The position numbers and the translations under genes were made by a program. From the NCBI GenBank assembly GCA_041071465.1, contig CP163498.1, forward strand, positions 310,001 through 374,000: a DNA stretch of 64,000 nt. Reading direction: 5' to 3'. Of this stretch, positions 57,406-64,000 are shown piece after piece; the stretch's first letter is position 1, and each line of letters starts with the position of its first letter. The notes under the pieces are model-generated. The model had not been told where the DNA came from and made no database searches. It saw nothing but the letters and a program-made list of their open reading frames with translations. The DNA comes from Pseudomonas putida (lineage in GTDB: Bacteria > Pseudomonadota > Gammaproteobacteria > Pseudomonadales > Pseudomonadaceae).

Positions 57406-58515
57406 TCAGATCACGATCAGGTCGGCTTGCAGCGCACCGGCCTGCTTGAGCGCTTCGAGAATCGCCATCAGGTCGCTCGGCGCCGCGCCCACCTGGTTCA
57501 CCGCGCGGACGATCTCATCCAGCGTGGTACCCGGACCGAACTTGAACATCGGCTTGGCTTCCTGCTGAGCGTTGACCCGAGAGCGCGGCACCACGGCGGT
57601 CTCGCCATTGGAGAATGGCCCCGGCTGACTGACGATCGGGTCTTCGGTGATGGTCACGGTGAGACTGCCGTGGGTCACCGCAGCTGGCGATACCTTGACG
57701 TTCTGGCCGATGACGATGGTGCCGGTACGCGAATTGATGATGACCTTGGCCACGGCCTGGCCTGGGTCGATCTCCAGGTTCTCGAGGATTGACAGGTAGT
57801 CCACGCGCTGGCTCGGATCCATCGGCGCGGTGACCCGTACCGAGCCACCATCCACAGCCTGGGCGACGCCAGGGCCGAGCATGTCGTTGACCTTGTCGAC
57901 GATGCGCTTGGCGGTGGTGAAGTCGGGACGATTGAGGTTGAGGGTAAGGCTATTACCCTGGTTGAACCCGCTCGGCACCGCCCGCTCGACAGTGGCGCCA
58001 CCGGGAATACGGCCGGCCGACGGCACGTTGACGGTAATTCGCGAGCCATCCTTGCCTTCGGCATCGAAGCCGCCGACCACCAGGTTACCCTGGGCGATGG
58101 CGTAAACGTTGCCATCGATACCCTTGAGTGGAGTCATCAACAGACTGCCGCCGCGCAAACTCTTGGAGTTACCGATCGACGACACCGTGATGTCAATGAC
58201 CTGACCCGGTTTGGCGAACGCCGGCAGATCGGCATGGATCGACACCGCAGCAACGTTCTTCAACTGTACGGTGCCAGTGCTGCTAGGCACCTTGATGCCG
58301 AACTGCGCCAGCATGTTGTTGAAGGTCTGCAGGGTAAACGGCGTCTGGGTGGTCTGGTCACCCGTGCCGTTGAGGCCGACCACTAGGCCATAGCCGATCA
58401 ACTGGTTGGTCCGCACGCCAGAAATGCTGGCGATATCCTTGAGGCGCTCGGCATGTGCACCGAAGCAGGCGAACACCAGCGCCGTCAGCACCAGCAGCGG
58501 TTTGAACTTGAGCAT
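57406..58515 (-). CDS. flgI: Flagellar P-ring protein FlgI
   Basis: 369 residues with a Sec signal peptide ([21 protein letters not shown]) then [20 protein letters not shown], the mature P-ring start. [20 protein letters not shown] and the C-terminal [20 protein letters not shown] are family signatures. I chose the ATG at 58515; a GTG at 58527 directly after flgH would add four residues. It forms the periplasmic P ring around the rod. Confidence 0.96.
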   Translation of the reverse strand: MLKFKPLLVLTALVFACFGAHAERLKDIASISGVRTNQLIGYGLVVGLNGTGDQTTQTPFTLQTFNNMLAQFGIKVPSSTGTVQLKNVAAVSIHADLPAFAKPGQVIDITVSSIGNSKSLRGGSLLMTPLKGIDGNVYAIAQGNLVVGGFDAEGKDGSRITVNVPSAGRIPGGATVERAVPSGFNQGNSLTLNLNRPDFTTAKRIVDKVNDMLGPGVAQAVDGGSVRVTAPMDPSQRVDYLSILENLEIDPGQAVAKVIINSRTGTIVIGQNVKVSPAAVTHGSLTVTITEDPIVSQPGPFSNGETAVVPRSRVNAQQEAKPMFKFGPGTTLDEIVRAVNQVGAAPSDLMAILEALKQAGALQADLIVI

Positions 58516-58527
58516 GTCGATGCGCAC

Positions 58528-59223
58528 TCAGAAAGGCCAGTACGGGCTCATGAAGAACCGATCGAGCCAGCCAGGTTGGCTGGCATCGGCGAACGAGCCG
58601 GTTCCCGAATAGGTGATTCGTGCATCCGCCACGCGGGTGGATGACACAGTGTTGTCAGTGGCGATGTCATCGGCGCGAATCAGACCAGCGATACGTACCA
58701 GTTCCTCCCCGGTGTTGAGTGTCATCCACTTCTCGCCGCGCACCGCGAGGATGCCGTTAGGCAGCACCTCAGCGACGGTCACGGTGACCGAGCCGGTCAG
58801 GCTGTTGCCCTGGGCCGCCTTGGCATCACCCTTGGTATCACGCGTACCACTGTAGCTCGCATCCAGGCTCAGAGAGCCACCGCCGAACGGGCTGTCGGTC
58901 TTCACTCCACCACCGAACAGCGAGCTCAGGCCGAGGCTGGTGTTACTGTCCTTGGCCAACGAGGAATTAGCGCTCTTGCTGGCCGCCATCTTCTCGTTGA
59001 GCGTGATAGTGATGATGTCACCCACACGGAACGCCTTGCGGTCGGTGTACAGGTTCTGGTCGAAGCCGGCCTGGTAGATCGAACCGTTGTTGGCGGCCGC
59101 CGGCAACGGGGTACGCGGTAGCACAGGCGCATAGTACGGATCGTTGGGCTTGGCCGGCGGGGCCATGCAACCGGCCAGCAGGCAAGCGCCACCTACGGCG
59201 AAAACAACGGACAAACGATTCAT
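58528..59223 (-). CDS. flgH: Flagellar L-ring lipoprotein FlgH
   Basis: 231 residues with a lipoprotein signal ([14 protein letters not shown], lipobox LAGC with the acylated Cys near 19). The body has [20 protein letters not shown] and [20 protein letters not shown], both FlgH signatures. GAGG 8 nt upstream supports the ATG at 59223 over one at 59229. It forms the outer-membrane L ring. Confidence 0.95.
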   Translation of the reverse strand: MNRLSVVFAVGGACLLAGCMAPPAKPNDPYYAPVLPRTPLPAAANNGSIYQAGFDQNLYTDRKAFRVGDIITITLNEKMAASKSANSSLAKDSNTSLGLSSLFGGGVKTDSPFGGGSLSLDASYSGTRDTKGDAKAAQGNSLTGSVTVTVAEVLPNGILAVRGEKWMTLNTGEELVRIAGLIRADDIATDNTVSSTRVADARITYSGTGSFADASQPGWLDRFFMSPYWPF

Positions 59224-59283
59224 GCTCATGACCTCACGGTGCTACGGGTGCTTCAAGGTGTCGGCTGATTCAGCTATTCAGAA

Positions 59284-60069
59284 TTACAAATTCTGGGTAA
59301 CGAACTGCAGCATCTGGTCAGCGGTCGAGATCACCTTGGAGTTCATCTCGTAGGCGCGCTGGGTGGTGATCATGTTCACCAGCTCCTCCACCGTGCTGAC
59401 GTTGGAGTTTTCCAGGGTGTTCTGCAGGGTGGTGCCGAAACCGTTCAGGCCCGGGGTACCGACGTTCGGTGCACCGCTGGAGGCGGTTTCCAGGAACAGG
59501 TTGTTGCCGATGGATTGCAGGCCGGCCGGGTTGATGAAGTCGGCGGTCTGCAGGTTGCCGATCACCTGGTTGGCGGCGTTGCCGGAAGTGGTGATCGACA
59601 CGGTACCATCGGTGCCGACGGTGAAGGTCTGGGCATCGGCAGGGACGACTATGGCAGGCTCCAGCGCCAAGCCATTGGCTGTCACCAGTTGGCCATCGGA
59701 ATCCAGGTGGAAAGTGCCATCCCGCGTGTAGGAGATGGTGCCGTCTGGCTGCATGATCTGGAAGAAACCACGACCGTTGATGGCCATGTCCAGCGGCTGG
59801 TCGGTGGTCTGCAGGCTGCCGGCGGTGAAATTCTTCTGGGTGCCGACGATGCGCACACCAGTACCGACTTGCAAACCTGTCGGCAACTCGCTGTCCTGGG
59901 TCGACTGGGCACCAGGCTGGCGCTTGACCTGGTACAGCAGGTCCTGGAACTCGGCGCGGTCTTTCTTGAAACCGGTCGTCGAGACGTTGGCCAAGTTGTT
60001 GGAAATGGTCGTCAGATTGGTGTCCTGAGCGGCGAGGCCGGTCTTGCTGACCCAGAGAGCGGGGAGCAT
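59284..60069 (-). CDS. flgG: Distal rod protein FlgG
   Basis: 261 residues. N-terminal rod signature (LPALWVSKTGLAAQDTNLTT, SNNLANVSTTGFKKDRAEFQ) and C-terminal NVSTVEELVNMITTQRAYEM are classic FlgG, with QPDGTISYTRDGTFHLDSDG between. It forms the distal rod between flgF and flgH products. Confidence 0.97.
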   Translation of the reverse strand: MLPALWVSKTGLAAQDTNLTTISNNLANVSTTGFKKDRAEFQDLLYQVKRQPGAQSTQDSELPTGLQVGTGVRIVGTQKNFTAGSLQTTDQPLDMAINGRGFFQIMQPDGTISYTRDGTFHLDSDGQLVTANGLALEPAIVVPADAQTFTVGTDGTVSITTSGNAANQVIGNLQTADFINPAGLQSIGNNLFLETASSGAPNVGTPGLNGFGTTLQNTLENSNVSTVEELVNMITTQRAYEMNSKVISTADQMLQFVTQNL

Positions 60070-60131
60070 ATGTCTTCTCCTTACGCGACGGCGTGACTGC
60101 CGTCATTGTCGAACAGGGGTTGAGGCGGGTG

Positions 60132-60872
60132 TCAGCTGAGCTGCATCACCCGCGCCATCGATTCGTCGTTTTCCTTGGCGGCAGTCATCATCTTGATCTG
60201 CAGCTCGAACTGCCGGGACAGCGCCATGATCGAAGTCATCTCGTCGACCGCGTTGACGTTGCTGCCCTCGAGGAAGCCAGAAACAACCTTTACCGAGGCA
60301 TCCGCCACGAGGGGCTGGCCGGTGTTGCTGTGGATCAGGCCATCGGTGCCCTTGCTCAGGGTAGAGAGGTCGGGCTTGACCATCTTGATCCGGTCGACCT
60401 CAGCCATCACCGATGGGCTCTCGCCCAGGGAACGAATGCTGATGGTGCCGTCCGAGCCGACTTCGACGTGCTCTTCCGGCGGAATCGCGATCGGTCCGCC
60501 ATTGCCAAGCACGGCCATGCCGTTACCGGTGCGCAGCACGCCCAGGGCGTCGATGTTGAGGCTGCCGGTGCGGGTGTAGGCCTCGCTGCCGTCAGGGGCC
60601 TGGACTGCGATCCAACCATCGCCATCTACCGCAACATCGAGTTCACGCCCGGTTTCAATCAACGGGCCATGGTCGAAGTCGGTGGCCGGCCGTTCAGTCA
60701 TGGCGAAAGCGCGCGAGGGCAAGGTTTCGCCGAATACCGGCATTGAGCGGGCCTGCTCTAGGTCACGCTGGAAACCATTGGTCGAAACGTTAGCCAAGTT
60801 GTTGGCATGGGCTTTTTGCGCCAGCGCATTCTGGCTGGCGCCGGTCATGGCCACGTACAGCATCTTGTCCAC
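60132..60872 (-). CDS. flgF: Proximal rod protein FlgF
   Basis: 246 residues from a GTG at 60872, preceded by GAGGGAG, giving MDKMLYVAMTGASQNALAQK. NNLANVSTNGFQRDLEQARS and the C-terminal GSNVNAVDEMTSIMALSRQF are rod-family signatures. It is the first gene of flgFGHIJKL and has a candidate sigma-54 site 54 nt upstream. Confidence 0.95.
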   Translation of the reverse strand: MDKMLYVAMTGASQNALAQKAHANNLANVSTNGFQRDLEQARSMPVFGETLPSRAFAMTERPATDFDHGPLIETGRELDVAVDGDGWIAVQAPDGSEAYTRTGSLNIDALGVLRTGNGMAVLGNGGPIAIPPEEHVEVGSDGTISIRSLGESPSVMAEVDRIKMVKPDLSTLSKGTDGLIHSNTGQPLVADASVKVVSGFLEGSNVNAVDEMTSIMALSRQFELQIKMMTAAKENDESMARVMQLS

Positions 60873-60925
60873 TTCAACTCTCCCTCGACGGACTTTCGCC
60901 GCCACTGACATGCTGATGAGGTGCT

Positions 60926-60941
60926 AGCAAGTCTCGGGCCA
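60926..60941 (-). promoter_or_regulatory. Candidate sigma-54 promoter of flgFGHIJKL
   Basis: Minus-strand TGGCCC-GAGAC-TTGCT has one mismatch to TGGCAC-N5-TTGCW and correct GG-N10-GC spacing, 54 nt upstream of the flgF GTG. The upstream operon ends at the terminator at 61067-61104, so a promoter is required here. Confidence 0.7.
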
Positions 60942-61066
60942 AAACCGAGGCAAAGGCGCTACCCCAGTATTCATAGGCCTTACACGCCGCCAACGGTGCA
61001 GGCGACGCACAGGCGCGCCGGCAAATCGGCGATTGTTTGCCGGTAGGCGGCAACGTGTTGACGCTC

Positions 61067-61104
61067 GAAAAAACGCCGCCTGGCGCTCAACGGCAGGCGG
61101 CGTT
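61067..61104 (-). terminator. Rho-independent terminator of the flgBCDE operon
   Basis: On the minus strand AACGCCGCCTG (61104-61094) pairs with CAGGCGGCGTT (61082-61072) around an 11-nt loop, followed by a T-run (to about 61068). The stop codon of the small protein lies inside its loop, so the gene's last codons form one arm. Confidence 0.88.
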
Positions 61105-61272
61105 ACGAAAAGGCCCGGCAAAGCGGATGAACGCCTTGCCGGGATCGACCTGGGTGCAGATGAACACGCCGGTCTCGATGCTCTGATACTTGTACCAGGG
61201 CGCCGGCGCTGCCAGGGCCGCCAGAGGCAGCCCGAGCAACAATACCCGCACCAACCTGAACAGCATTTTCAT
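61087..61272 (-). CDS. Small secreted protein downstream of flgE
   Basis: 61 residues. A signal peptide (MKMLFRLVRVLLLGLPLAALAA) is followed by a ~39-residue mature part with two Cys (FICTQ and NAACR), which could form a disulphide in the periplasm. Its ATG at 61272 shares one base with the flgE stop (TGATG), so translation is coupled, and its 3' end lies in the operon terminator. A small gene of unknown function occurs at this place in P. putida, as far as I recall. Not recognised as a known family; a periplasmic or envelope role linked to the hook operon is inference. Confidence 0.75.
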   Translation of the reverse strand: MKMLFRLVRVLLLGLPLAALAAPAPWYKYQSIETGVFICTQVDPGKAFIRFAGPFRNAACR

Positions 61273-62570
61273 CAGGTCATCTGGAGGATGGTTTGCATGA
61301 TGGTGCTTTCAGTGGAAATGGTCTTGGCGTTGGCCTGGTAGTTGCTCTGGGCCTTGATCAGGTTGACCAACTCGGAGGTCAGGTCGACGTTGGAGTCTTC
61401 CAGGGCCCCTGCAGTCAACGAACCCATTACACCGGTGTTCGGCGCGCCGACAACCGGCACACCCGAGGCGTACGATTCTTTCCAGCCAGTGCCGCCAACC
61501 GGGGTCAGGCCCTGGACGTTGGCGAAGTTGGCCAGCGCAACCTGGCCGATGACTTTCGACTGACCGTTGCTGTAGGTGCCGAACAGATTGCCATCGGAGT
61601 CGATCGACAGCGACGACAGGTTACCCGGCGCGTAGCCGTCCTGGGACTTGGCGGTCACCGCCGAGGTGGCGTTGTATTGACTGGTCGCCGACATGTCGAT
61701 GGTCACACCATTGGTAGCTGCCGAGGCGCCGTTGCTGGCCATGGTGCCAGCAGCGCTCTTGACTGCGGGAACCCAGTCGGTCAGGGTCAGATTGCCCAGG
61801 CTGTCGACGGTGAAGTCGGAACTGGTCGAAGCGGTCAAGACACCCGCCGAGTTGAAGGTCAGGTCGGCGGTGTAAGGCGTGGTGGAGGTCGGATCGGCCG
61901 GGTTCACGCCATCGACGGTCACGTACATGGTCCAGGTATTCTGGTCGGTCTTGACGAAATACTGGCTCAGGCTGTGGGCGTTGCCTTGGCTGTCGTAGAT
62001 GTCGGTGCTGAAGGTGTAGTTGTAGGTGTCGGTGTCCGAGGCATCGAACGGGGTTTCGGTGGGCACCGTGTCCGACGAATTGAGGTTCAGCGTTTCGCTC
62101 AGGCTGGTACTGGCCTTGGGCGCCACCGCTGCAGTGCTGACGGTCAGGTCGGCAAGAATGCCTTCAACAACGTTACCATCGGCATCCACGCCATAACCCT
62201 GCAGGCGGTTGCCACTGGCATCGACGATGTTACCCGAGCTGTCGGTACCGAAGGCACCGGCACGGGTGTAGGTGGTCGAACCGTTGTTGCTGGTGATGAA
62301 GAAGCCGTTGCCATTGATGGCCAGGTCCAGGCTAGCGCCGGTGGTACTGACGTTGCCTTGAGTGAACTGCTGGGAAATCGCCTGGGTCGTTACACCACTA
62401 CCGACGGTGTAGCGCGAACCGCCCAGGAACAGGGAGTTGGCGTAAAGGTCGCCAAACTCGGCGCGCGCCGATTTGAAACCGGTGGTGCCGACGTTGGCGA
62501 TGTTGTTACCCGTGACATCCAGGCTGGTGGCGGCTGCGTTAAGGCCACTGAGACCGATATTGAACGACAT
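61272..62570 (-). CDS. flgE: Flagellar hook protein FlgE
   Basis: 432 residues. N-terminal SFNIGLSGLNAAATSLDVTG, NNIANVGTTGFKSARAEFGD and C-terminal DSNVDLTSELVNLIKAQSNY are the hook signatures; the middle is Thr/Ser/Asp-rich with FlgE D2 motifs (YNYTFSTDIYDSQGNAHSLS). It polymerises into the hook with the help of FlgD. Confidence 0.97.
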   Translation of the reverse strand: MSFNIGLSGLNAAATSLDVTGNNIANVGTTGFKSARAEFGDLYANSLFLGGSRYTVGSGVTTQAISQQFTQGNVSTTGASLDLAINGNGFFITSNNGSTTYTRAGAFGTDSSGNIVDASGNRLQGYGVDADGNVVEGILADLTVSTAAVAPKASTSLSETLNLNSSDTVPTETPFDASDTDTYNYTFSTDIYDSQGNAHSLSQYFVKTDQNTWTMYVTVDGVNPADPTSTTPYTADLTFNSAGVLTASTSSDFTVDSLGNLTLTDWVPAVKSAAGTMASNGASAATNGVTIDMSATSQYNATSAVTAKSQDGYAPGNLSSLSIDSDGNLFGTYSNGQSKVIGQVALANFANVQGLTPVGGTGWKESYASGVPVVGAPNTGVMGSLTAGALEDSNVDLTSELVNLIKAQSNYQANAKTISTESTIMQTILQMT

Positions 62571-62597
62571 TGATTGACTCCTGTGCCGATGCCCGGC

Positions 62598-63287
62598 TTA
62601 CGATCCGATAGTTTTGACGTCCGAAAGCGCGATGCTCTCGCCACTTGCCAGATTGAGCGTGTACGAACCTGCAGTGCTGCCCACGGTGACGCTGTTGACC
62701 ACCGACGGCAGGTAGGTGGTCTGCGCGACCTCCTTGCCATCGACGGTAGCCTTGGCCTCGAAGGTATAGGTACCGGCATCCACCGCCAGCCCATCGTTAT
62801 CGGTGCCATCCCAGCTGAAGCTGACCGTGCCGGCACTTTGCGAACCCAGGTCGATGTTCTTCACTACATTGCCGTCGGCGTCATACACGTTCACGGTCAG
62901 GCCGGTGGTCGACGAGGTGACGTCGATCTGGCCAGTCAAGCCGGTACCGGCAGCGACCGTTGCAGCGTCCGCCTCGGTGATGACCGAGCGCCCGACCAGG
63001 GACGAAGCCTGCAAGGCCTGGGTCGAGGCATAGTTGCCGAGCAGGGTGTCCACGGTGTCGTTGAGGGTCTGCATCGATTCCAGACTGCTGAACTGCGCCA
63101 ACTGGGCGACGAATTCGGAGTTGTCCTGGGGGTCGAGCGGGTTTTGGTTCTGCAGCTGGGTCACCAACAACTGCAGGAAGGTGTCCTTGCCAAGCGTGTC
63201 GGTACTGCTGCTACTGGAGGTGTCACTGGCCAGCGCATATTGCGAATAGATCGCGGAAGCACTTGTGGCGTCGGTAGTAGTGGTCAT
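62598..63287 (-). CDS. flgD: Hook cap protein FlgD
   Basis: 229 residues. The conserved LGKDTFLQLLVTQLQNQNPL DP-type motif is near 30-50, and the C-terminal FlgD Ig/FLG domains have VSFSWDGTDNDGLAVDAGTY. It caps the growing hook and is needed for FlgE assembly. It lies between flgC and flgE. Confidence 0.96.
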   Translation of the reverse strand: MTTTTDATSASAIYSQYALASDTSSSSSTDTLGKDTFLQLLVTQLQNQNPLDPQDNSEFVAQLAQFSSLESMQTLNDTVDTLLGNYASTQALQASSLVGRSVITEADAATVAAGTGLTGQIDVTSSTTGLTVNVYDADGNVVKNIDLGSQSAGTVSFSWDGTDNDGLAVDAGTYTFEAKATVDGKEVAQTTYLPSVVNSVTVGSTAGSYTLNLASGESIALSDVKTIGS

Positions 63288-63299
63288 CGGCTATCCCCC

Positions 63300-63743
63300 T
63301 CACTGACCCAGGGTCAGCACTTTCTGCATCATGGTCTTGGCAGTATTCATGATGTCGGCGTTGGTCTGGAACGCACGGCTGGCGGAGATCATGTCGGCCA
63401 TCTCCTCGACCACGTTAACGTTCGGGTAGTACACGTAGCCGTCCTTGTTGGCGGCGGGATTACTCGGCTCGTAGCGCGCCTCCAGGTTGCTCTGGTCCTC
63501 GACGATGCCTTTTACCTGCACGCCCTGCCCTGCCTCGCCCTGGTCATCGAACAGCGACTGGCTGCCGCCGGCCTGCGCGTCCTGGAAGGTGGTGGCGAAC
63601 ACCGGGTGACGGGCGCGGTAGGTCTGGTCGATGCTCGAGGACACGGTCTCGGCGTTGGCGATGTTGGAAGCAACGGTGTTCAGGCGCGTGTTCTGCGCAC
63701 TCATGCCGCTACCGGCAATGTTGAAGACACTGGAAAGGGACAT
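63300..63743 (-). CDS. flgC: Proximal rod protein FlgC
   Basis: 147 residues: MSLSSVFNIAGSGMSAQNTR, TVASNIANAETVSSSIDQTY and C-terminal YPNVNVVEEMADMISASRAF are FlgC signatures. GGGGAG 7 nt upstream supports the ATG at 63743 over one at 63749. It starts 2 nt after the flgB stop. Confidence 0.96.
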   Translation of the reverse strand: MSLSSVFNIAGSGMSAQNTRLNTVASNIANAETVSSSIDQTYRARHPVFATTFQDAQAGGSQSLFDDQGEAGQGVQVKGIVEDQSNLEARYEPSNPAANKDGYVYYPNVNVVEEMADMISASRAFQTNADIMNTAKTMMQKVLTLGQ

Positions 63744-63745
63744 GG

Positions 63746-64000
63746 TCATTCTCCCCGCAGGGCCGAAACCAGCCCTTTGAATTTACTGTTGAGCAAGGTG
63801 AAGCTGGCCTGGAAGCCGATGGCGTTTTCGGTGTAGTTCGATTGCTCGATCTGCGCGTCCACGGTGTTCTGGTCGATCGACGGCTGCGTTGGCGTGCGGT
63901 ACTTGAGGGTATCGTCGGCCATGGCCAGGCCCTCGGCCTCGATATGGCGGCTGTTGGTACGATCGAGGCTGAAACGGCCGCCACTCTGCTGCTTGTCGCT
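63746..64000 (-). CDS. flgB: Proximal rod protein FlgB, C-terminal part (runs off the window)
   Basis: 85 C-terminal codons are visible: TLKYRTPTQPSIDQNTVDAQ, IEQSNYTENAIGFQASFTLL and NSKFKGLVSALRGE, which match the FlgB C-terminus. The start is beyond 64000. It is the first gene of flgBCDE. Confidence 0.93.
   Translation of the reverse strand, partial: SDKQQSGGRFSLDRTNSRHIEAEGLAMADDTLKYRTPTQPSIDQNTVDAQIEQSNYTENAIGFQASFTLLNSKFKGLVSALRGE

Noticed and set aside
60924..61121. 65-codon minus-strand frame between flgF and the small secreted protein
   Set aside because: It overlaps the terminator and the sigma-54 site, and its translation is Arg/Pro-rich without features.

Overview
The window is a Pseudomonas chromosome segment, most likely P. 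putida group (P. putida / entomophila / mosselii type). This rests on gene order, on protein sequences typical of that group, and on REP elements of the GAGCGGGTTYACCCGCGAA type in many intergenic gaps. It carries most of the polar-flagellum and chemotaxis locus, read almost entirely on the minus strand, plus a short accessory block at the left end and a flagellin-modification block at about 47.7-52.3 kb.

Left end (1-7.8 kb), accessory: a minus-strand set (GNAT acetyltransferase, haem-oxygenase-like diiron protein, truncated MFS transporter) is divergent from two large, tandemly duplicated plus-strand genes coupled by ATGA. Each large protein has a shared N-terminal region, a central hydrophobic segment and a C-terminal glycosyltransferase domain with a DxDD motif like TcdA/TcdB and OCH1 enzymes. 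They look like glycosylating toxins or effectors. The pair converges on the end of the chemotaxis operon.

Chemotaxis and regulation (7.8-19.9 kb): DUF2802 protein, cheW, parP, parC, motD, motC, cheB, cheA, cheZ, cheY, fliA, fleN, flhF. CheA has a linker motif repeated four times, which may be the contact for the ParP/ParC polar-localisation system encoded in the same operon. Export and switch genes (19.9-29.1 kb): flhA, flhB, fliR, fliQ, fliP, fliO, fliN, fliM, fliL, fliK. As read, fliR is broken by a one-base loss in a C6 tract. Signalling and basal body (29.2-37.7 kb): hptB, hsbR, hsbA, fliJ, fliI, fliH, fliG, fliF, fliE. Regulators (37.9-43.2 kb): fleR, fleS, then a frameshifted REP-associated transposase (RAYT) flanked by two inverted copies of a ~245-bp REP module, then fleQ.

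Filament (43.6-47.5 kb): fliT, fliS, fliD, flaG, fliC, with a clear sigma-28 promoter for fliC. Divergent from fliC are a TPR-glycosyltransferase and a fused glycosyltransferase-2/FkbM methyltransferase, with a candidate sigma-54 promoter. A KAS III-like gene follows on the minus strand. Together these form a flagellin glycosylation island. Rod, hook and rings (52.6-64 kb): flgL, flgK, flgJ, flgI, flgH, flgG, flgF, a small secreted protein, flgE, flgD, flgC and partial flgB.

Candidate sigma-54 sites (GG-N10-GC type) lie roughly 50-75 nt upstream of fleS, fliE, fliL, flgF, flhA, fliK and the glycosyltransferase operon. This fits the known FleQ/RpoN, then FleSR, then FliA hierarchy. Nearly all gene junctions are overlaps or gaps of under 30 nt, so long operons are likely. 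No tRNA, rRNA or CRISPR array was seen.
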